From positions 60,411 to 124,410 of the forward strand of contig JAFUBM010000013.1 of the NCBI GenBank assembly GCA_017460225.1: a stretch of DNA of 64,000 nt, in the 5' to 3' direction. A model generated the notes under the pieces. It was not told where the DNA came from. It made no database searches and worked only from the letters and a program-made list of their open reading frames with translations. Position numbers and translations under genes: made by a program. This document shows, piece after piece, positions 51,589 to 60,165 of the stretch; within the stretch, counting starts at the first letter, position 1; the number at the start of each line of letters is the position of its first letter. This stretch comes from Candidatus Saccharimonadota bacterium (GTDB lineage: Bacteria > Patescibacteriota > Saccharimonadia > Saccharimonadales > Saccharimonadaceae).

Positions 51589-53341
51589 AAGCGTCGGAGG
51601 GGATGTCGATTTTGCCGAAGCGTTTCATACGGGCTTTGCCACGTTTTTGCTTCTCGAGGAGCTTGGCTTTGCGGTCGCGGTCACCGGTGTGGATTTTGAC
51701 GGTAACGTCTTTACGGTAGGCGCCGATGGTCTCGCGGGCGATGATGCGGGCGCCGATGGCGGCCTGGAGGGCGACCTCAAAGTTTTGGCGCGGGATGATG
51801 TCTTTGAGCTTCTTGGTCACTTCGCGACCGATGCGGTCAGCCTCGGAACGGTGGCACATAACGGAGAGGGCGTCGTTTTTGTGGCCAGCAATCAGGAAGT
51901 CGACCCGGACGAGGTCTTCTGTACGGTAGTCGGAGAGCTCGTAGTTGAACGAGGCGTAGCCGGAGGTGATGGATTTGAGCTGGTCGTAGAAGTCGGTCAA
52001 GAGGTTGGCCATGGGTGCTTCAAAGTCAATCACGGCGCGGTCTTCGAGGTAAGACAAGTTTTTCTGGAGGCCGCGCTTTTCGACAATGAGGTTTAAGACA
52101 TTGCCAATCATAGATTTAGGCAAGATGATTTCGCCCTTGACCCATGGTTCGCGGATTTCTTTGACCTCGGAGATGTCCGGGAGGTCGGCGGCGGATTTGA
52201 TTTCTAATTCTTCGCCGGAGTTTAGGACGACTTCGTAGTTGGTGGACGGATTGGTAACGACGAGGTCGAGTCCAAACTCGCGCTCAAGGCGCTCGCGAAT
52301 GATGTCCATATGGAGAAGGCCGAGGAAGCCGATGCGGAGGCCAAAGCCCAAGATCGGGGAGTTTTCCGGCTCAAACTGGAGGGCGGAGTCGGAGAGGGCA
52401 AGCTTCTCAATGGCTTCTTTGAGAGTCTTGTAATCTTCGTTTGAGACGGGGAAAAAGCCGGCGTAGACAAAGGGGAGGACGTTTTTATAACCCGGAAGCG
52501 GAGAGGCGGCTGGGGATTTGGCGAGAGTAACCGTGTCGCCAACGCGGGCTTCACGGGTGGACTTAAGGTTGGTGACGATGTAGCCGATTTCGCCTTGTTC
52601 GAGCGCGGGTTTGGGAGACATGGCGGGTGTGAGACTGCCGACTTCCAGCGCGAGACCGTCGGAGCCGGCGGCCATCATGTGGATGGCGGAGTTCTTGGGC
52701 AGAGAGCCGTCGAAAATCCGGACGTAGAGGACGACACCGCGGTAATCGTCGAAGTAGCTGTCGAAGATGAGCGCGCGGAGCGCAGTTTGTGTTTGGGGCT
52801 TGCGGTCTAAACGCAAATTGATTATAGCATCTAGCACCGCTTCAACGCCTTCGCCGGTTTTGGCGGAGACGGGGAGGATGTCGGATTCATGACAGCCGAG
52901 GAGATTGATGATTTCCCGTTTGACGCGAGGGACGTCGGCGGCGGGGAGGTCGATTTTGTTGATGACGGGGATGATTTTGAGGTCTTGTTCGAGCGCAAGG
53001 TAGACGTTGGCGAGGGTCTGGGCCTGAATCCCTTGGGTAGCGTCGACAACAAGAATGGCGATTTCTACAGCTTGGAGACTGCGAGAGACTTCGTAGGAAA
53101 AATCGACGTGGCCCGGGGTGTCGATAAGATTGAGCTCGTAGCCCTTCCAGTGCATCTGGACCGGCGTGAGCTTGATCGTGATGCCCTTTTCCCGCTCGAG
53201 CTCCATAGAGTCGAGTAGCTGGGCTTTCATCTCGCGCTTGGAAACTGTACCGGTCAACTCCATCATACGGTCGGCAAGAGTGGACTTGCCGTGGTCGATG
53301 TGAGCAATGATACAAAAATTACGGATTTTCTCGGGATTCAT
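51563..53341 (-). CDS. lepA: Elongation factor 4 (LepA)
   Basis: Ribosome-associated GTPase. 592 residues. G1 AHIDHGKSTLADR, G3 DTPGHVDFSYEV, G4 NKIDLPAAD, plus the LepA-specific C-terminal domain (DVTVKIHTGDRDRKAKLLEKQKRGKARMK). TATAAT (53357-53352) is ten bases from the ATG, slightly longer than for the other leaderless genes. Confidence 0.96.
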   Translation of the reverse strand: MNPEKIRNFCIIAHIDHGKSTLADRMMELTGTVSKREMKAQLLDSMELEREKGITIKLTPVQMHWKGYELNLIDTPGHVDFSYEVSRSLQAVEIAILVVDATQGIQAQTLANVYLALEQDLKIIPVINKIDLPAADVPRVKREIINLLGCHESDILPVSAKTGEGVEAVLDAIINLRLDRKPQTQTALRALIFDSYFDDYRGVVLYVRIFDGSLPKNSAIHMMAAGSDGLALEVGSLTPAMSPKPALEQGEIGYIVTNLKSTREARVGDTVTLAKSPAASPLPGYKNVLPFVYAGFFPVSNEDYKTLKEAIEKLALSDSALQFEPENSPILGFGLRIGFLGLLHMDIIRERLEREFGLDLVVTNPSTNYEVVLNSGEELEIKSAADLPDISEVKEIREPWVKGEIILPKSMIGNVLNLIVEKRGLQKNLSYLEDRAVIDFEAPMANLLTDFYDQLKSITSGYASFNYELSDYRTEDLVRVDFLIAGHKNDALSVMCHRSEADRIGREVTKKLKDIIPRQNFEVALQAAIGARIIARETIGAYRKDVTVKIHTGDRDRKAKLLEKQKRGKARMKRFGKIDIPSDAFTVMLKRD

Positions 53342-53360
53342 AGATAAATATATTATATCA

Positions 53361-53388
53361 TAAAACCGCCCTAAATGCAGGCGGTCTT
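53361..53388 (-). terminator. Terminator of the 70-residue membrane protein gene
   Basis: Stem ACCGCC / GGCGGT with an A/T loop, TTTTA after it on the minus strand, just upstream of the lepA -10. Confidence 0.75.
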
Positions 53389-53407
53389 ATGTGTGCTTAG
53401 AAAATCC

Positions 53408-53620
53408 TTAGCGAGTAAAACTATAAACCAACGCAGCGACGAGAACGCAGACGAGGACGGAAAGGATAGTGATGACGCGCATATGGAAGCGAAGAACGTC
53501 CGACTCGTTGATGCACTCGCGAGCGGTCTTCTGTGCCGCAGGACGCGAGACGGTCTTTACGGCAGCCTTCTTAGCGGCGGGTTTTTTAGTCGTGGATTTT
53601 TTAGTAGATTTTGTAGCCAT
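53408..53620 (-). CDS. Small basic single-helix membrane protein
   Basis: 70 residues. The first 34 are histone-H1-like (MATKSTKKSTTKKPAAKKAA and onward), then ESDVLRFHMRVITILSVLVCVLVAALVYSF, one membrane helix. Might tether DNA or RNA to the membrane (inference); no family recognised. SD AAAGGG before the ATG, TAAAAT about 30 bases upstream, divergent from tilS. Confidence 0.7.
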   Translation of the reverse strand: MATKSTKKSTTKKPAAKKAAVKTVSRPAAQKTARECINESDVLRFHMRVITILSVLVCVLVAALVYSFTR

Positions 53621-53701
53621 TGATGCCCTTTGTTAAGCTATTTGGTGCTATTTTAGCATAAACTTTATGTTTTTTGAAGAGAAAATGTTATAATTTGCTT
53701 A

Positions 53702-54595
53702 ATGAAAAAAATCTTGGCGGTAAGCGGCGGAGTGGATTCGATGGTGATGCTGGAGATTTTTGTGCGGAAGTTCCCGGCGGAGGAGCTGGCGGTAGCAACT
53801 TTTGACCATGGGACGCGGGAATCTTCGGCGGCGGATGCGGAGTTTGTGGAGCGGAGATTGTCGGAAGTTTCATCCGCGCTGGAAATTCGCGAAAAAATCC
53901 CGTTTTACAGGGGTAAAGCGAGACTCGGAGAGGGTGTTTCGGAGGAAAAAGCGCGGGCGGAAAGGTATGCGTTTTTGCGGAAAGTGGCCTTTTTAGAAAA
54001 GGGGGAAATCTATACGGCGCATCACCTGGATGATTTAGTTGAGACGGTAGCGATTAACCTTGTGCGCGGGACGGGAGTGCGGGGGCTGACGCCGTTTACG
54101 GGGCTGGGGATTCGGCGGCCGTTTTTAGACGGGATGCTGAACCCGGCGGAGTTTGGATTTTCTGTCTTTGATAAGCGCGCCATCTTGAGTTATGCGGCGG
54201 AGCACGAAGTAGTTTTCCGGCAAGACCCGACAAACACTAGTGACAATTACCTGCGGAATCGAGTGCGCGAGCGGACATTTGACTTGCCGCCGGAGACGAA
54301 GCTAGAGATTTATAGACGGTGGCAGAGACAACGCGAGATTGTGCGCGGGATAGACGAGATCGTAGAGAGTGTGTTGCCAGAAGATTTGCGTTTTTACCGT
54401 GACGATTTTAGGGGGCTTGAGCGGGCGGAGGGCTTGGAGATTTTGCGAGGAGGTTTGGCGCGGGCAGGAGTATCGGTAACGCGCCCGCAGCTGGGCGAGT
54501 TTTATGAAGCGATTTTGCATTATGAGGCGGGGAAAAAGTTTAACCTGCCAAACGACAAGCTGGTACGGTTAAATAAAAAAGATTTTATGCTATAA
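53702..54595 (+). CDS. tilS: tRNA(Ile)-lysidine synthase
   Basis: Makes lysidine at C34 of tRNA-Ile(CAU). 297 residues, short form without the C-terminal TilS domains. PP-loop SGGVDS at 8-13, FDHGTR, HHLDDLVETVAINLVRGTGVRGL, RPFL and DPTNTSDNYLRNRVR. TATAAT (53689-53694) seven bases before the ATG. Its TAA stop lies inside the TATAAT of the next gene. Confidence 0.93.
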   Translation: MKKILAVSGGVDSMVMLEIFVRKFPAEELAVATFDHGTRESSAADAEFVERRLSEVSSALEIREKIPFYRGKARLGEGVSEEKARAERYAFLRKVAFLEKGEIYTAHHLDDLVETVAINLVRGTGVRGLTPFTGLGIRRPFLDGMLNPAEFGFSVFDKRAILSYAAEHEVVFRQDPTNTSDNYLRNRVRERTFDLPPETKLEIYRRWQRQREIVRGIDEIVESVLPEDLRFYRDDFRGLERAEGLEILRGGLARAGVSVTRPQLGEFYEAILHYEAGKKFNLPNDKLVRLNKKDFML

Positions 54596-54602
54596 TAAGC
54601 TT

Positions 54603-55184
54603 ATGCTGATTGATGCTTCTAAGCTTTTGGAGTGTCCAGTGCTGTCTGTGCAGGTGACAGCGCCGATTGCGCGGGTGAAGTTTTGGATCGTAGATCCGGC
54701 GACGCTGAAGATTTTGGGCTTCAACGTCTGGGGGCCAGACATCCGAGACGACCCGGAGGTGGGCGAGATTTTACTGACAAAAGATATTAGAGAGTTTTCG
54801 CCGATCGGGATGATTATTGATTCGATTGAGGAGCTGGTAAACCCGGGGGATGTGGTGAAGCTGGACAAAATCTTGGCGCTAAACTTTTCTTTGGTAGGGC
54901 TAAAAGTGGTCTCTAAAAAGGGCGTGCGGCTGGGTAAGGTGATGGATTTTACGGTGGACACGGAGACTTGGCGGGTACAGCAGCTGATAGTAAAACGCCC
55001 GGCGCTTAAAGCGGTAGTGGACCCGGAGTTGGTTATTCCCCGGCGAGAAATCTTGGAGATTGATGATTACAAAATCGTAGTAAAAGACGAGGAAGAAAAG
55101 ATAAAGAAGCTGGCGGCGCGAGACGCGTTTGTGCCAAACTTTGTTAATCCGTTCCGCGAGCCGGATTTTTCGGCAAGCCGGTAA
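54603..55184 (+). CDS. PRC-barrel domain protein
   Basis: 193 residues with two PRC-barrel-like units: LIDASKLLECPVLSVQ at the start and LVGLKVVSKKGVRLGKVMDFTVDTETWRVQQLIV in the middle, ending in a Lys/Glu-rich tail. PRC barrels are small protein- or RNA-binding domains (RimM, photosynthetic reaction centre H chain); precise role unknown. TATAAT (54591-54596) six bases before the ATG overlaps the tilS stop. Confidence 0.82.
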   Translation: MLIDASKLLECPVLSVQVTAPIARVKFWIVDPATLKILGFNVWGPDIRDDPEVGEILLTKDIREFSPIGMIIDSIEELVNPGDVVKLDKILALNFSLVGLKVVSKKGVRLGKVMDFTVDTETWRVQQLIVKRPALKAVVDPELVIPRREILEIDDYKIVVKDEEEKIKKLAARDAFVPNFVNPFREPDFSASR

Positions 55185-55817
55185 CTATGTCTCGGGGAGC
55201 TCAAGACTTTCCGTCTCAGCGATGAGGCTTTTGCAAAGATCATACGGGAAGCCCTGGCGGAGGAGATAGGCAAGGAGCTTGTCGGGAGGGAGCTTGGCGT
55301 GCTTTTTGGTGATGATTTTTCTAATCTCTGACGTTTCGTCGCGCGGGGACGCTTCTAGCGTGGCGGCGATAAGATCCGGGGCGACGCCTTTTTGTCTGAG
55401 CTCTTGCTCCAGGCGGCGGCGGGAGATGCCTTTTCTAAGATTGCGATTCTCGGCGTAGAGCTGGGCAAACTTGGCGTCGTTGAGATAGCCCTTTTGTTCT
55501 AGGCTGGAGATGACTTGGGCGATGTCTTCGTCGGTATAGGCGTAGCCTTTTTCAAAGCGTTTCTTAAGCATCCGGTCGCGCGTTTCCTGGATGCTCCGCG
55601 GCCGGCTTAAAACCCATTCGAGCGTGCGGGCGTATAATTTCCCGTATTCTGAAGCGTGGCGGAGTTTGGCGACTGTTGTCTCGCTAAGCTCCTCGCCTAG
55701 CTTGAGATGGAAATCTACGACTTGCGTCAAATCGAGCGAAAAAGCAAACGTATCGTCAAGAAAGACGTTGACGCGGTTGGGATTGTGGACGCCGGGCTTA
55801 AGAGCAGTGAGCTTCAA
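55185..55817 (-). CDS. recX: Regulatory protein RecX
   Basis: Inhibits or modulates RecA filaments. 210 residues, N-terminal extension KPGVHNPNRVNVFLDDTFAFSLDL (typical) and three-helix RecX repeats (LSRPRSIQETRDRMLKKRF, VISSLEQKGYLNDAKFAQLYAENR, RRLEQELRQKGV). Start overlaps the NUDIX stop by 20 bases; order recA-NUDIX-recX, all co-directional, so probably one operon. Confidence 0.9.
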   Translation of the reverse strand: MKLTALKPGVHNPNRVNVFLDDTFAFSLDLTQVVDFHLKLGEELSETTVAKLRHASEYGKLYARTLEWVLSRPRSIQETRDRMLKKRFEKGYAYTDEDIAQVISSLEQKGYLNDAKFAQLYAENRNLRKGISRRRLEQELRQKGVAPDLIAATLEASPRDETSEIRKIITKKHAKLPPDKLLAYLLRQGFPYDLCKSLIAETESLELPET

Positions 55818-56298
55818 GGGATTCCTTTAGTAAGTCAAACTGGAACTTGTCCCCGCGGAAGTTGGGCTTGATTTTGGTCTTGCGGAACGTTTCCAAATCT
55901 TCCAACGCAACCCATTTGACGGACTCGACTTCCTCTGGGTCGAGAGAGAAGACGTCGTTTTTGCCCGTGCGGTCGGAGAGATAGAAATAGACGATTTTGT
56001 CGGCGACGCGATAGGCACAAAGGAACTCAAGCTCGTCCGGAGATAGAGTAACACCAAGCTCTTCTTTTGTTTCGCGAAGAGCAGCGGTCAAAACGTCCTC
56101 GCCGAGATCGACGTGGCCGCCAGCAGAGGCGTCATAAAACCCGCCATTGTGGACAGTTTTGGCTCGTTTTTGTGCCAACAGCTGTATCTTGCCGTTTTCT
56201 TGTTTGTAAAACCAGACGCAAGCGCCAAAGCGCAACTCGCCCTTCGGCGAGGGGGCGCCGTTTGGCAAGAGCATTTGGCGCGGAAGATAGGCGGGCAT
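55798..56298 (-). CDS. NUDIX hydrolase
   Basis: 166 residues. Complete NUDIX box GGHVDLGEDVLTAALRETKE then ELGV (G-x5-E-x7-RE-x2-EE-x-G pattern), about residues 60-82. Close to IPP-isomerase/dNTP-sanitising types; the upstream FGACVWFYKQENGKIQLLAQKR strand is typical. Overlaps the recA stop by one base (TAATG), suggesting coupled expression with DNA repair. Substrate unknown. Confidence 0.88.
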   Translation of the reverse strand: MPAYLPRQMLLPNGAPSPKGELRFGACVWFYKQENGKIQLLAQKRAKTVHNGGFYDASAGGHVDLGEDVLTAALRETKEELGVTLSPDELEFLCAYRVADKIVYFYLSDRTGKNDVFSLDPEEVESVKWVALEDLETFRKTKIKPNFRGDKFQFDLLKESLEAHCS

Positions 56299-57341
56299 TA
56301 GCTTTCTGCCTCCTCGCGACGCTTGGCCTCGGCGCGGACCTTTTGCTCGATTTCGGCCATAAAGTCGGGCTTTTCGCGGAAGAGTTTTTTGACGGCTTCG
56401 CGGCCCTGGCCGATAGTCTCGCCGTTATATTTGAGGAAAGCGCCAGCCTTGTCGATGATGCCGTATTGGACGGCGAGGTCGAGGATGTCGCCGACTTTGG
56501 AGATGCCTTCGTTATACATGATGTCAAACTCGGCGGTGCGGAACGGCGCGGCGATTTTGTTTTTAACAACCTTGACCTTGGTCCTGTTCCCCGATATGTT
56601 GTCGCCCTCTTTGATTTGGCCGATGCGACGGATGTCGAGGCGGACGGAAGCGTAGAACTTGAGGGCGTTGCCACCGGTGGTCGTCTCAGGGTTGCCAAAC
56701 ATGACGCCGATTTTCATGCGGATTTGGTTGATGAAGATGACGGTGGCCTTGCTCTTACTGATAATGCCGGTGAGCTTACGCATGGCCTGGGACATCAAGC
56801 GGGCCTGGAGACCCATCTGGGAGTCGCCCATATCGCCGTCGATTTCGGCTTGGGGGACGAGGGCAGCGACGGAGTCAACCACGATGAGATCAACCGCGCC
56901 GGAGCGGACGAGGGTTTCGCAGATTTCGAGAGCTTGTTCGCCGTTATCCGGCTGGGAAATCAGGAGGTTAGCCGTGTCGACACCGATACGCTTGGCGTAG
57001 GCCGGGTCGAGGGCGTGCTCCGCGTCGATAAACGCGGCGGTGCCGCCTTGTTTCTGGATTTCGGCGATGGCGTGGAGCGTTAGGGTGGTCTTCCCGGACG
57101 ATTCGGGGCCGTAGATTTCGATGATGCGACCCTTGGGGTAGCCGCCACCGAGCGCGAGGTCGAGCGAGAGCGAGCCGGAGGGGATGAGCTGGACGTTGAT
57201 TTTCTTGGCTTCGCCAAGTTTCATGATGGAGCCGTCGCCGAATTGTTTAGTGATTTGGGCGATAGCGAGATTGAGCGCCTGGGACTTGCCGTCTTCTTTG
57301 GAGGCGGCGGATTTGTCGGACGAGTCTTTTTTAGTAGCCAT
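56298..57341 (-). CDS. recA: Recombinase RecA
   Basis: 347 residues. Walker [10 protein letters not shown] at 78-86, Walker [16 protein letters not shown]-binding loop 1 ([16 protein letters not shown]) and loop 2 ([22 protein letters not shown]). Full length. Has a leader with AAAGAGGT and a TATAAT about 25 bases upstream, unlike the many leaderless genes, and a small ORF further up. Confidence 0.97.
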   Translation of the reverse strand: MATKKDSSDKSAASKEDGKSQALNLAIAQITKQFGDGSIMKLGEAKKINVQLIPSGSLSLDLALGGGYPKGRIIEIYGPESSGKTTLTLHAIAEIQKQGGTAAFIDAEHALDPAYAKRIGVDTANLLISQPDNGEQALEICETLVRSGAVDLIVVDSVAALVPQAEIDGDMGDSQMGLQARLMSQAMRKLTGIISKSKATVIFINQIRMKIGVMFGNPETTTGGNALKFYASVRLDIRRIGQIKEGDNISGNRTKVKVVKNKIAAPFRTAEFDIMYNEGISKVGDILDLAVQYGIIDKAGAFLKYNGETIGQGREAVKKLFREKPDFMAEIEQKVRAEAKRREEAES

Positions 57342-57390
57342 ATATAATTACCTCTTTAATACTGATTTTATTATAACTTGCGCGACCGGT

Positions 57391-57486
57391 TTACGGAAGA
57401 GTTATTTTGAGCCGCGTGCGGGCTTCTTGTAGCAAATCCCGAAGCGGGATTACAGAGTGATGAGATGATGAAGAAGATGTTGTCAT
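57391..57486 (-). CDS. 31-residue ORF upstream of recA
   Basis: Frame MTTSSSSSHHSVIPLRDLLQ ... ending KITLP, with AATGAGGA nine bases before the ATG. A consensus TTGACA and TATAAT (57536-57531) lie upstream, spaced about 19 bases, giving a leader of about 44 bases. It ends about 20 bases before a second TATAAT that could serve recA alone. It could be a leader peptide controlling recA or a small protein; conservation is unknown. The remaining part of the 251-base gap (57342-57592) holds only promoter sequence. Confidence 0.5.
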   Translation of the reverse strand: MTTSSSSSHHSVIPLRDLLQEARTRLKITLP

Positions 57487-57592
57487 TTGCGTAATCCTCA
57501 TTTACGTTGGTGGTAATTTTATTATAGCATAAGCGTGACGTAGTATGTCAAGAGTGAAGTTTTTGCCGAAGTTTTAGCGAGCTCTTAGGGAG

Positions 57593-59851
57593 CTAGCGAC
57601 AGGCACAGCGGGTAGACATGAGATATCCTTTATTATAGCCTGAAGCTGTGTTTAATGTGGAAGTAAAGATTACGAAGGTTCGCATATTGGCGCTTTGAGT
57701 AGCGTAACCAGAGGCGTAGTAGGTGAGACTTCCGTTGATATAACCGTTGCCGCCTACGTAGCCGTTTCTAGTGAACTGGAGCGGATAAGCACGCGCGGCA
57801 ACGATGGCGGCAGAGACGATGCTGCTGTCGGTCAGAGGGGTAGTCCCATCAATGGTATAAGTGTTCATTAAATTGTGGAAGCTCGGAGCAGCAGAAGAAT
57901 AAGATAGATGCCAGCCACGGGGGCAAATGCTACTCGGTGCGTTACCGGTTCCGGTTGGGGATCCGGTGCCGGCGGTGAAAGCCATCCAGTTGTAGAAATT
58001 GCCGATATATCGAGGGGCATTAGTGGCGTTGTAGGTAGCGTCGTAGACTATAGTGCCGGAGTCATAATAAGCGAAAGAGCGGACATAAATCTGGGGTGTG
58101 CTCGTACTGCTAGCCATGACGGCTCTAGAGACGGCATAGTCGTCCACTAATGAAGAGGCATACCAATCTTCCGAGACGTCGGAATCTTCGGGAGTTAGCT
58201 TCGTGATGGTGCGGAGGTCGAGCTCGAGATTTTGTACCATCCAGCAATAGCCGTCGGCCAAGCGACGGACGAGGTAGGGCTTGTTGTCGCGCGAGTCAAC
58301 GAGCTGGAAAGTGCCGAGGCCGAGCGCAGCGGACGCTTCCGCCGTGGCGGCGCCGTCAACGACCGTGGTGGTCTCGCCGGTGTCTTCGTCGGTTTCGGTC
58401 GTGGTGATGTCGGCAACGAGCTGAGTAGTGCCGGTATAGTCGAGAAGCCGGGCGCCGTCTCCGGCGACGTTGTTCCAGATGTTAGTGTTGGCGCAGATGG
58501 CCGGAGTCATCTCCTGCATCTGGGAAACAACCGGGTCGTTTGCTCCGTCGTTATCATTGTCGGCGGTGGTAGATTGGAGACCGGCGTAGAGGACGGAGCC
58601 GGTCGTGTTGCCGCTTTCTGTGCTACTAGGGTCAGTGTAGCGAGAAATGTAATTATAATCATAAGGCTCGATATGGATCCAAAAGTCGTAATAGCCGGCG
58701 CCGTCGTTGTCGCCCAAGGGAGTTTCTGCAGGCATGGTGCAGACGATGATAGAGCCGCTACTGGTCAGCGACAAATCTGTGCTAGAAAAGGAACAAGTTT
58801 GGTAGCCGCCGTTGTCAGAAGGGAGCGCGGCAGTAGTACGCATGGCGCTAGTTACGGTATAGTTCCCGTCCAGATCTTTGCTAGCTAAGATAGTAGAATG
58901 AGGGACGAGATAAACGGTAATGTCGTCGGCCGCGATGAGAGAGTTAGTATCGCCCGTGCTGACGGAGGTAGAGAGGTCGAAGCTGAGAGTTTGTTTGGTG
59001 CCTTCGGCGACAAAGTAGGTGCTTCTAGTTAAGTTTTTACTGACTTCATCGAGCGCGTCGCTGCTAGCAAGGGCGGTATAGACGAGTTCATTCTCATAAG
59101 TGCCAGCTAGAACGTCCGTATCGATCATGACGCCATAGTATACGTCGAACGTATCGCCAGAAGAGAAGCCGGAGCTACTGGCGGTAGTGTTAGTATAGAG
59201 TTCTGCCGCGTTGCCCAAAGTCGGGACGGCGGACCAAGTGTCTTGATTATAGATCGTCGAATCGTTAACATGCGTAAGCTCTTGGCCGAGTTTGCTGGTG
59301 GGGACCGTGCTAGTCATCGCGTAGCCCCAAGCCGAGTCGGAGAAGACAGCGGGCGTAGAGCCAGAAACGGCCGGGATGGAAGCGTTAGTGGAGGCAAAGG
59401 TATGAGAGAGGGCGTTAGAATCGGAAGCGGTCGAGAGATAGACGACGTAGAATTTTCCAGGTGTAGTGACGCCGATGGTCTTCTTGATGACGACTTCGGT
59501 GCCGAGATTGCCGCCAGAGACGGAAGTAGGATGAATGTCGCCGAAAAGAACGTCGCCGTGGCCAGAGTCGCTAATCGAGCCGCCAGCGGTCGTGGCGGCG
59601 ACATCGGGGTCGAGCTCCAGGCTGACCGTGTTCCAAGTTGCGCCGACGGAAGCGGTCTCGGCGTGAGTTTCTAAGACAAGATACGGCGCAATAACAAAAG
59701 AGAGGAGGAACAGAGCTAACCCAGCGAGTGAACAATAGAAGGACTTCCGGATGCTAGTAGTAGACGGAGTGCAATAGTGTCCAATATAATCACCGAGGTG
59801 ATAAGCGTCTACTCCTTTCCGGACGGTTAAAGATTTTTGCTGGTCTTGCAT
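57593..59851 (-). CDS. Large surface protein with FISUMP-type C-terminal domain
   Basis: 752 residues. Cytoplasmic start of about 33 residues, membrane or signal helix (about 35-58, FYCSLAGLALFLLSFVIAPYL), then Ser/Thr-rich beta regions and linkers. The C-terminal domain (about 520-752) contains DSRDNKPYLVRRLADGYCWM, QNLELDL, FYNWMAFTAGTG, SSICPRGWHLS and a final TRCACR, the Fibrobacter succinogenes major paralogous (FISUMP) pattern found on many surface proteins. Likely cell-wall or membrane-attached. An SD (AGAGAGGTAGGAACC) precedes the ATG, behind a long structured leader. Confidence 0.82.
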   Translation of the reverse strand: MQDQQKSLTVRKGVDAYHLGDYIGHYCTPSTTSIRKSFYCSLAGLALFLLSFVIAPYLVLETHAETASVGATWNTVSLELDPDVAATTAGGSISDSGHGDVLFGDIHPTSVSGGNLGTEVVIKKTIGVTTPGKFYVVYLSTASDSNALSHTFASTNASIPAVSGSTPAVFSDSAWGYAMTSTVPTSKLGQELTHVNDSTIYNQDTWSAVPTLGNAAELYTNTTASSSGFSSGDTFDVYYGVMIDTDVLAGTYENELVYTALASSDALDEVSKNLTRSTYFVAEGTKQTLSFDLSTSVSTGDTNSLIAADDITVYLVPHSTILASKDLDGNYTVTSAMRTTAALPSDNGGYQTCSFSSTDLSLTSSGSIIVCTMPAETPLGDNDGAGYYDFWIHIEPYDYNYISRYTDPSSTESGNTTGSVLYAGLQSTTADNDNDGANDPVVSQMQEMTPAICANTNIWNNVAGDGARLLDYTGTTQLVADITTTETDEDTGETTTVVDGAATAEASAALGLGTFQLVDSRDNKPYLVRRLADGYCWMVQNLELDLRTITKLTPEDSDVSEDWYASSLVDDYAVSRAVMASSTSTPQIYVRSFAYYDSGTIVYDATYNATNAPRYIGNFYNWMAFTAGTGSPTGTGNAPSSICPRGWHLSYSSAAPSFHNLMNTYTIDGTTPLTDSSIVSAAIVAARAYPLQFTRNGYVGGNGYINGSLTYYASGYATQSANMRTFVIFTSTLNTASGYNKGYLMSTRCACR

Positions 59852-60095
59852 GGTTCCTACCTCTCTTTAGATTGTTGCATCCTCGACAGGTGGAAATTCT
59901 TGCAGGACAATCGGAATGGTTGGTTCCGGCTACAAAAATGGCACCGCGAGGTGCACTTACCAATAAGATCACCTAAGAGAAGGGTATCTACTGATAACCT
60001 GCACGGTGCCAGTAATAACACTCTTCTCTTGGTTTTCTTATTGCTCGAAAGTTCTTTTGCCTGAGTCCAGACAAATGGTGATTATTGATAAGTGC
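59852..60095 (-). promoter_or_regulatory. Long structured 5' leader of the FISUMP protein gene
   Basis: Transcription is predicted to begin near 60095. The RNA then folds: outer arms 60096-60077 and 59973-59951 pair over about 20 positions with small bulges. Inside, AAGAGAAG (60030-60023) pairs with CTTCTCTT (59981-59974 region), then TACTG/CAGTA (60014-60010 with 59993-59989) around GCAC/GTGC. A separate GCACC-GCGA-GGTGC hairpin follows (59954-59941). No coding frame is evident. I cannot match it to a known riboswitch class. Confidence 0.6.
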
Positions 60096-60101
60096 AACTC
60101 T

Positions 60102-60130
60102 ATTGTAGCAAAGTCTTTACGGTTTTACAA
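60102..60130 (-). promoter_or_regulatory. Promoter of the FISUMP leader
   Basis: TTGTAA, 17 bases, TACAAT (60107-60102) on the minus strand. The predicted start falls at the first base of the long stem. Confidence 0.65.
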
Positions 60131-60165
60131 CCTTGATTTTTGTCTTAGATATGGTGAGAGATAGA

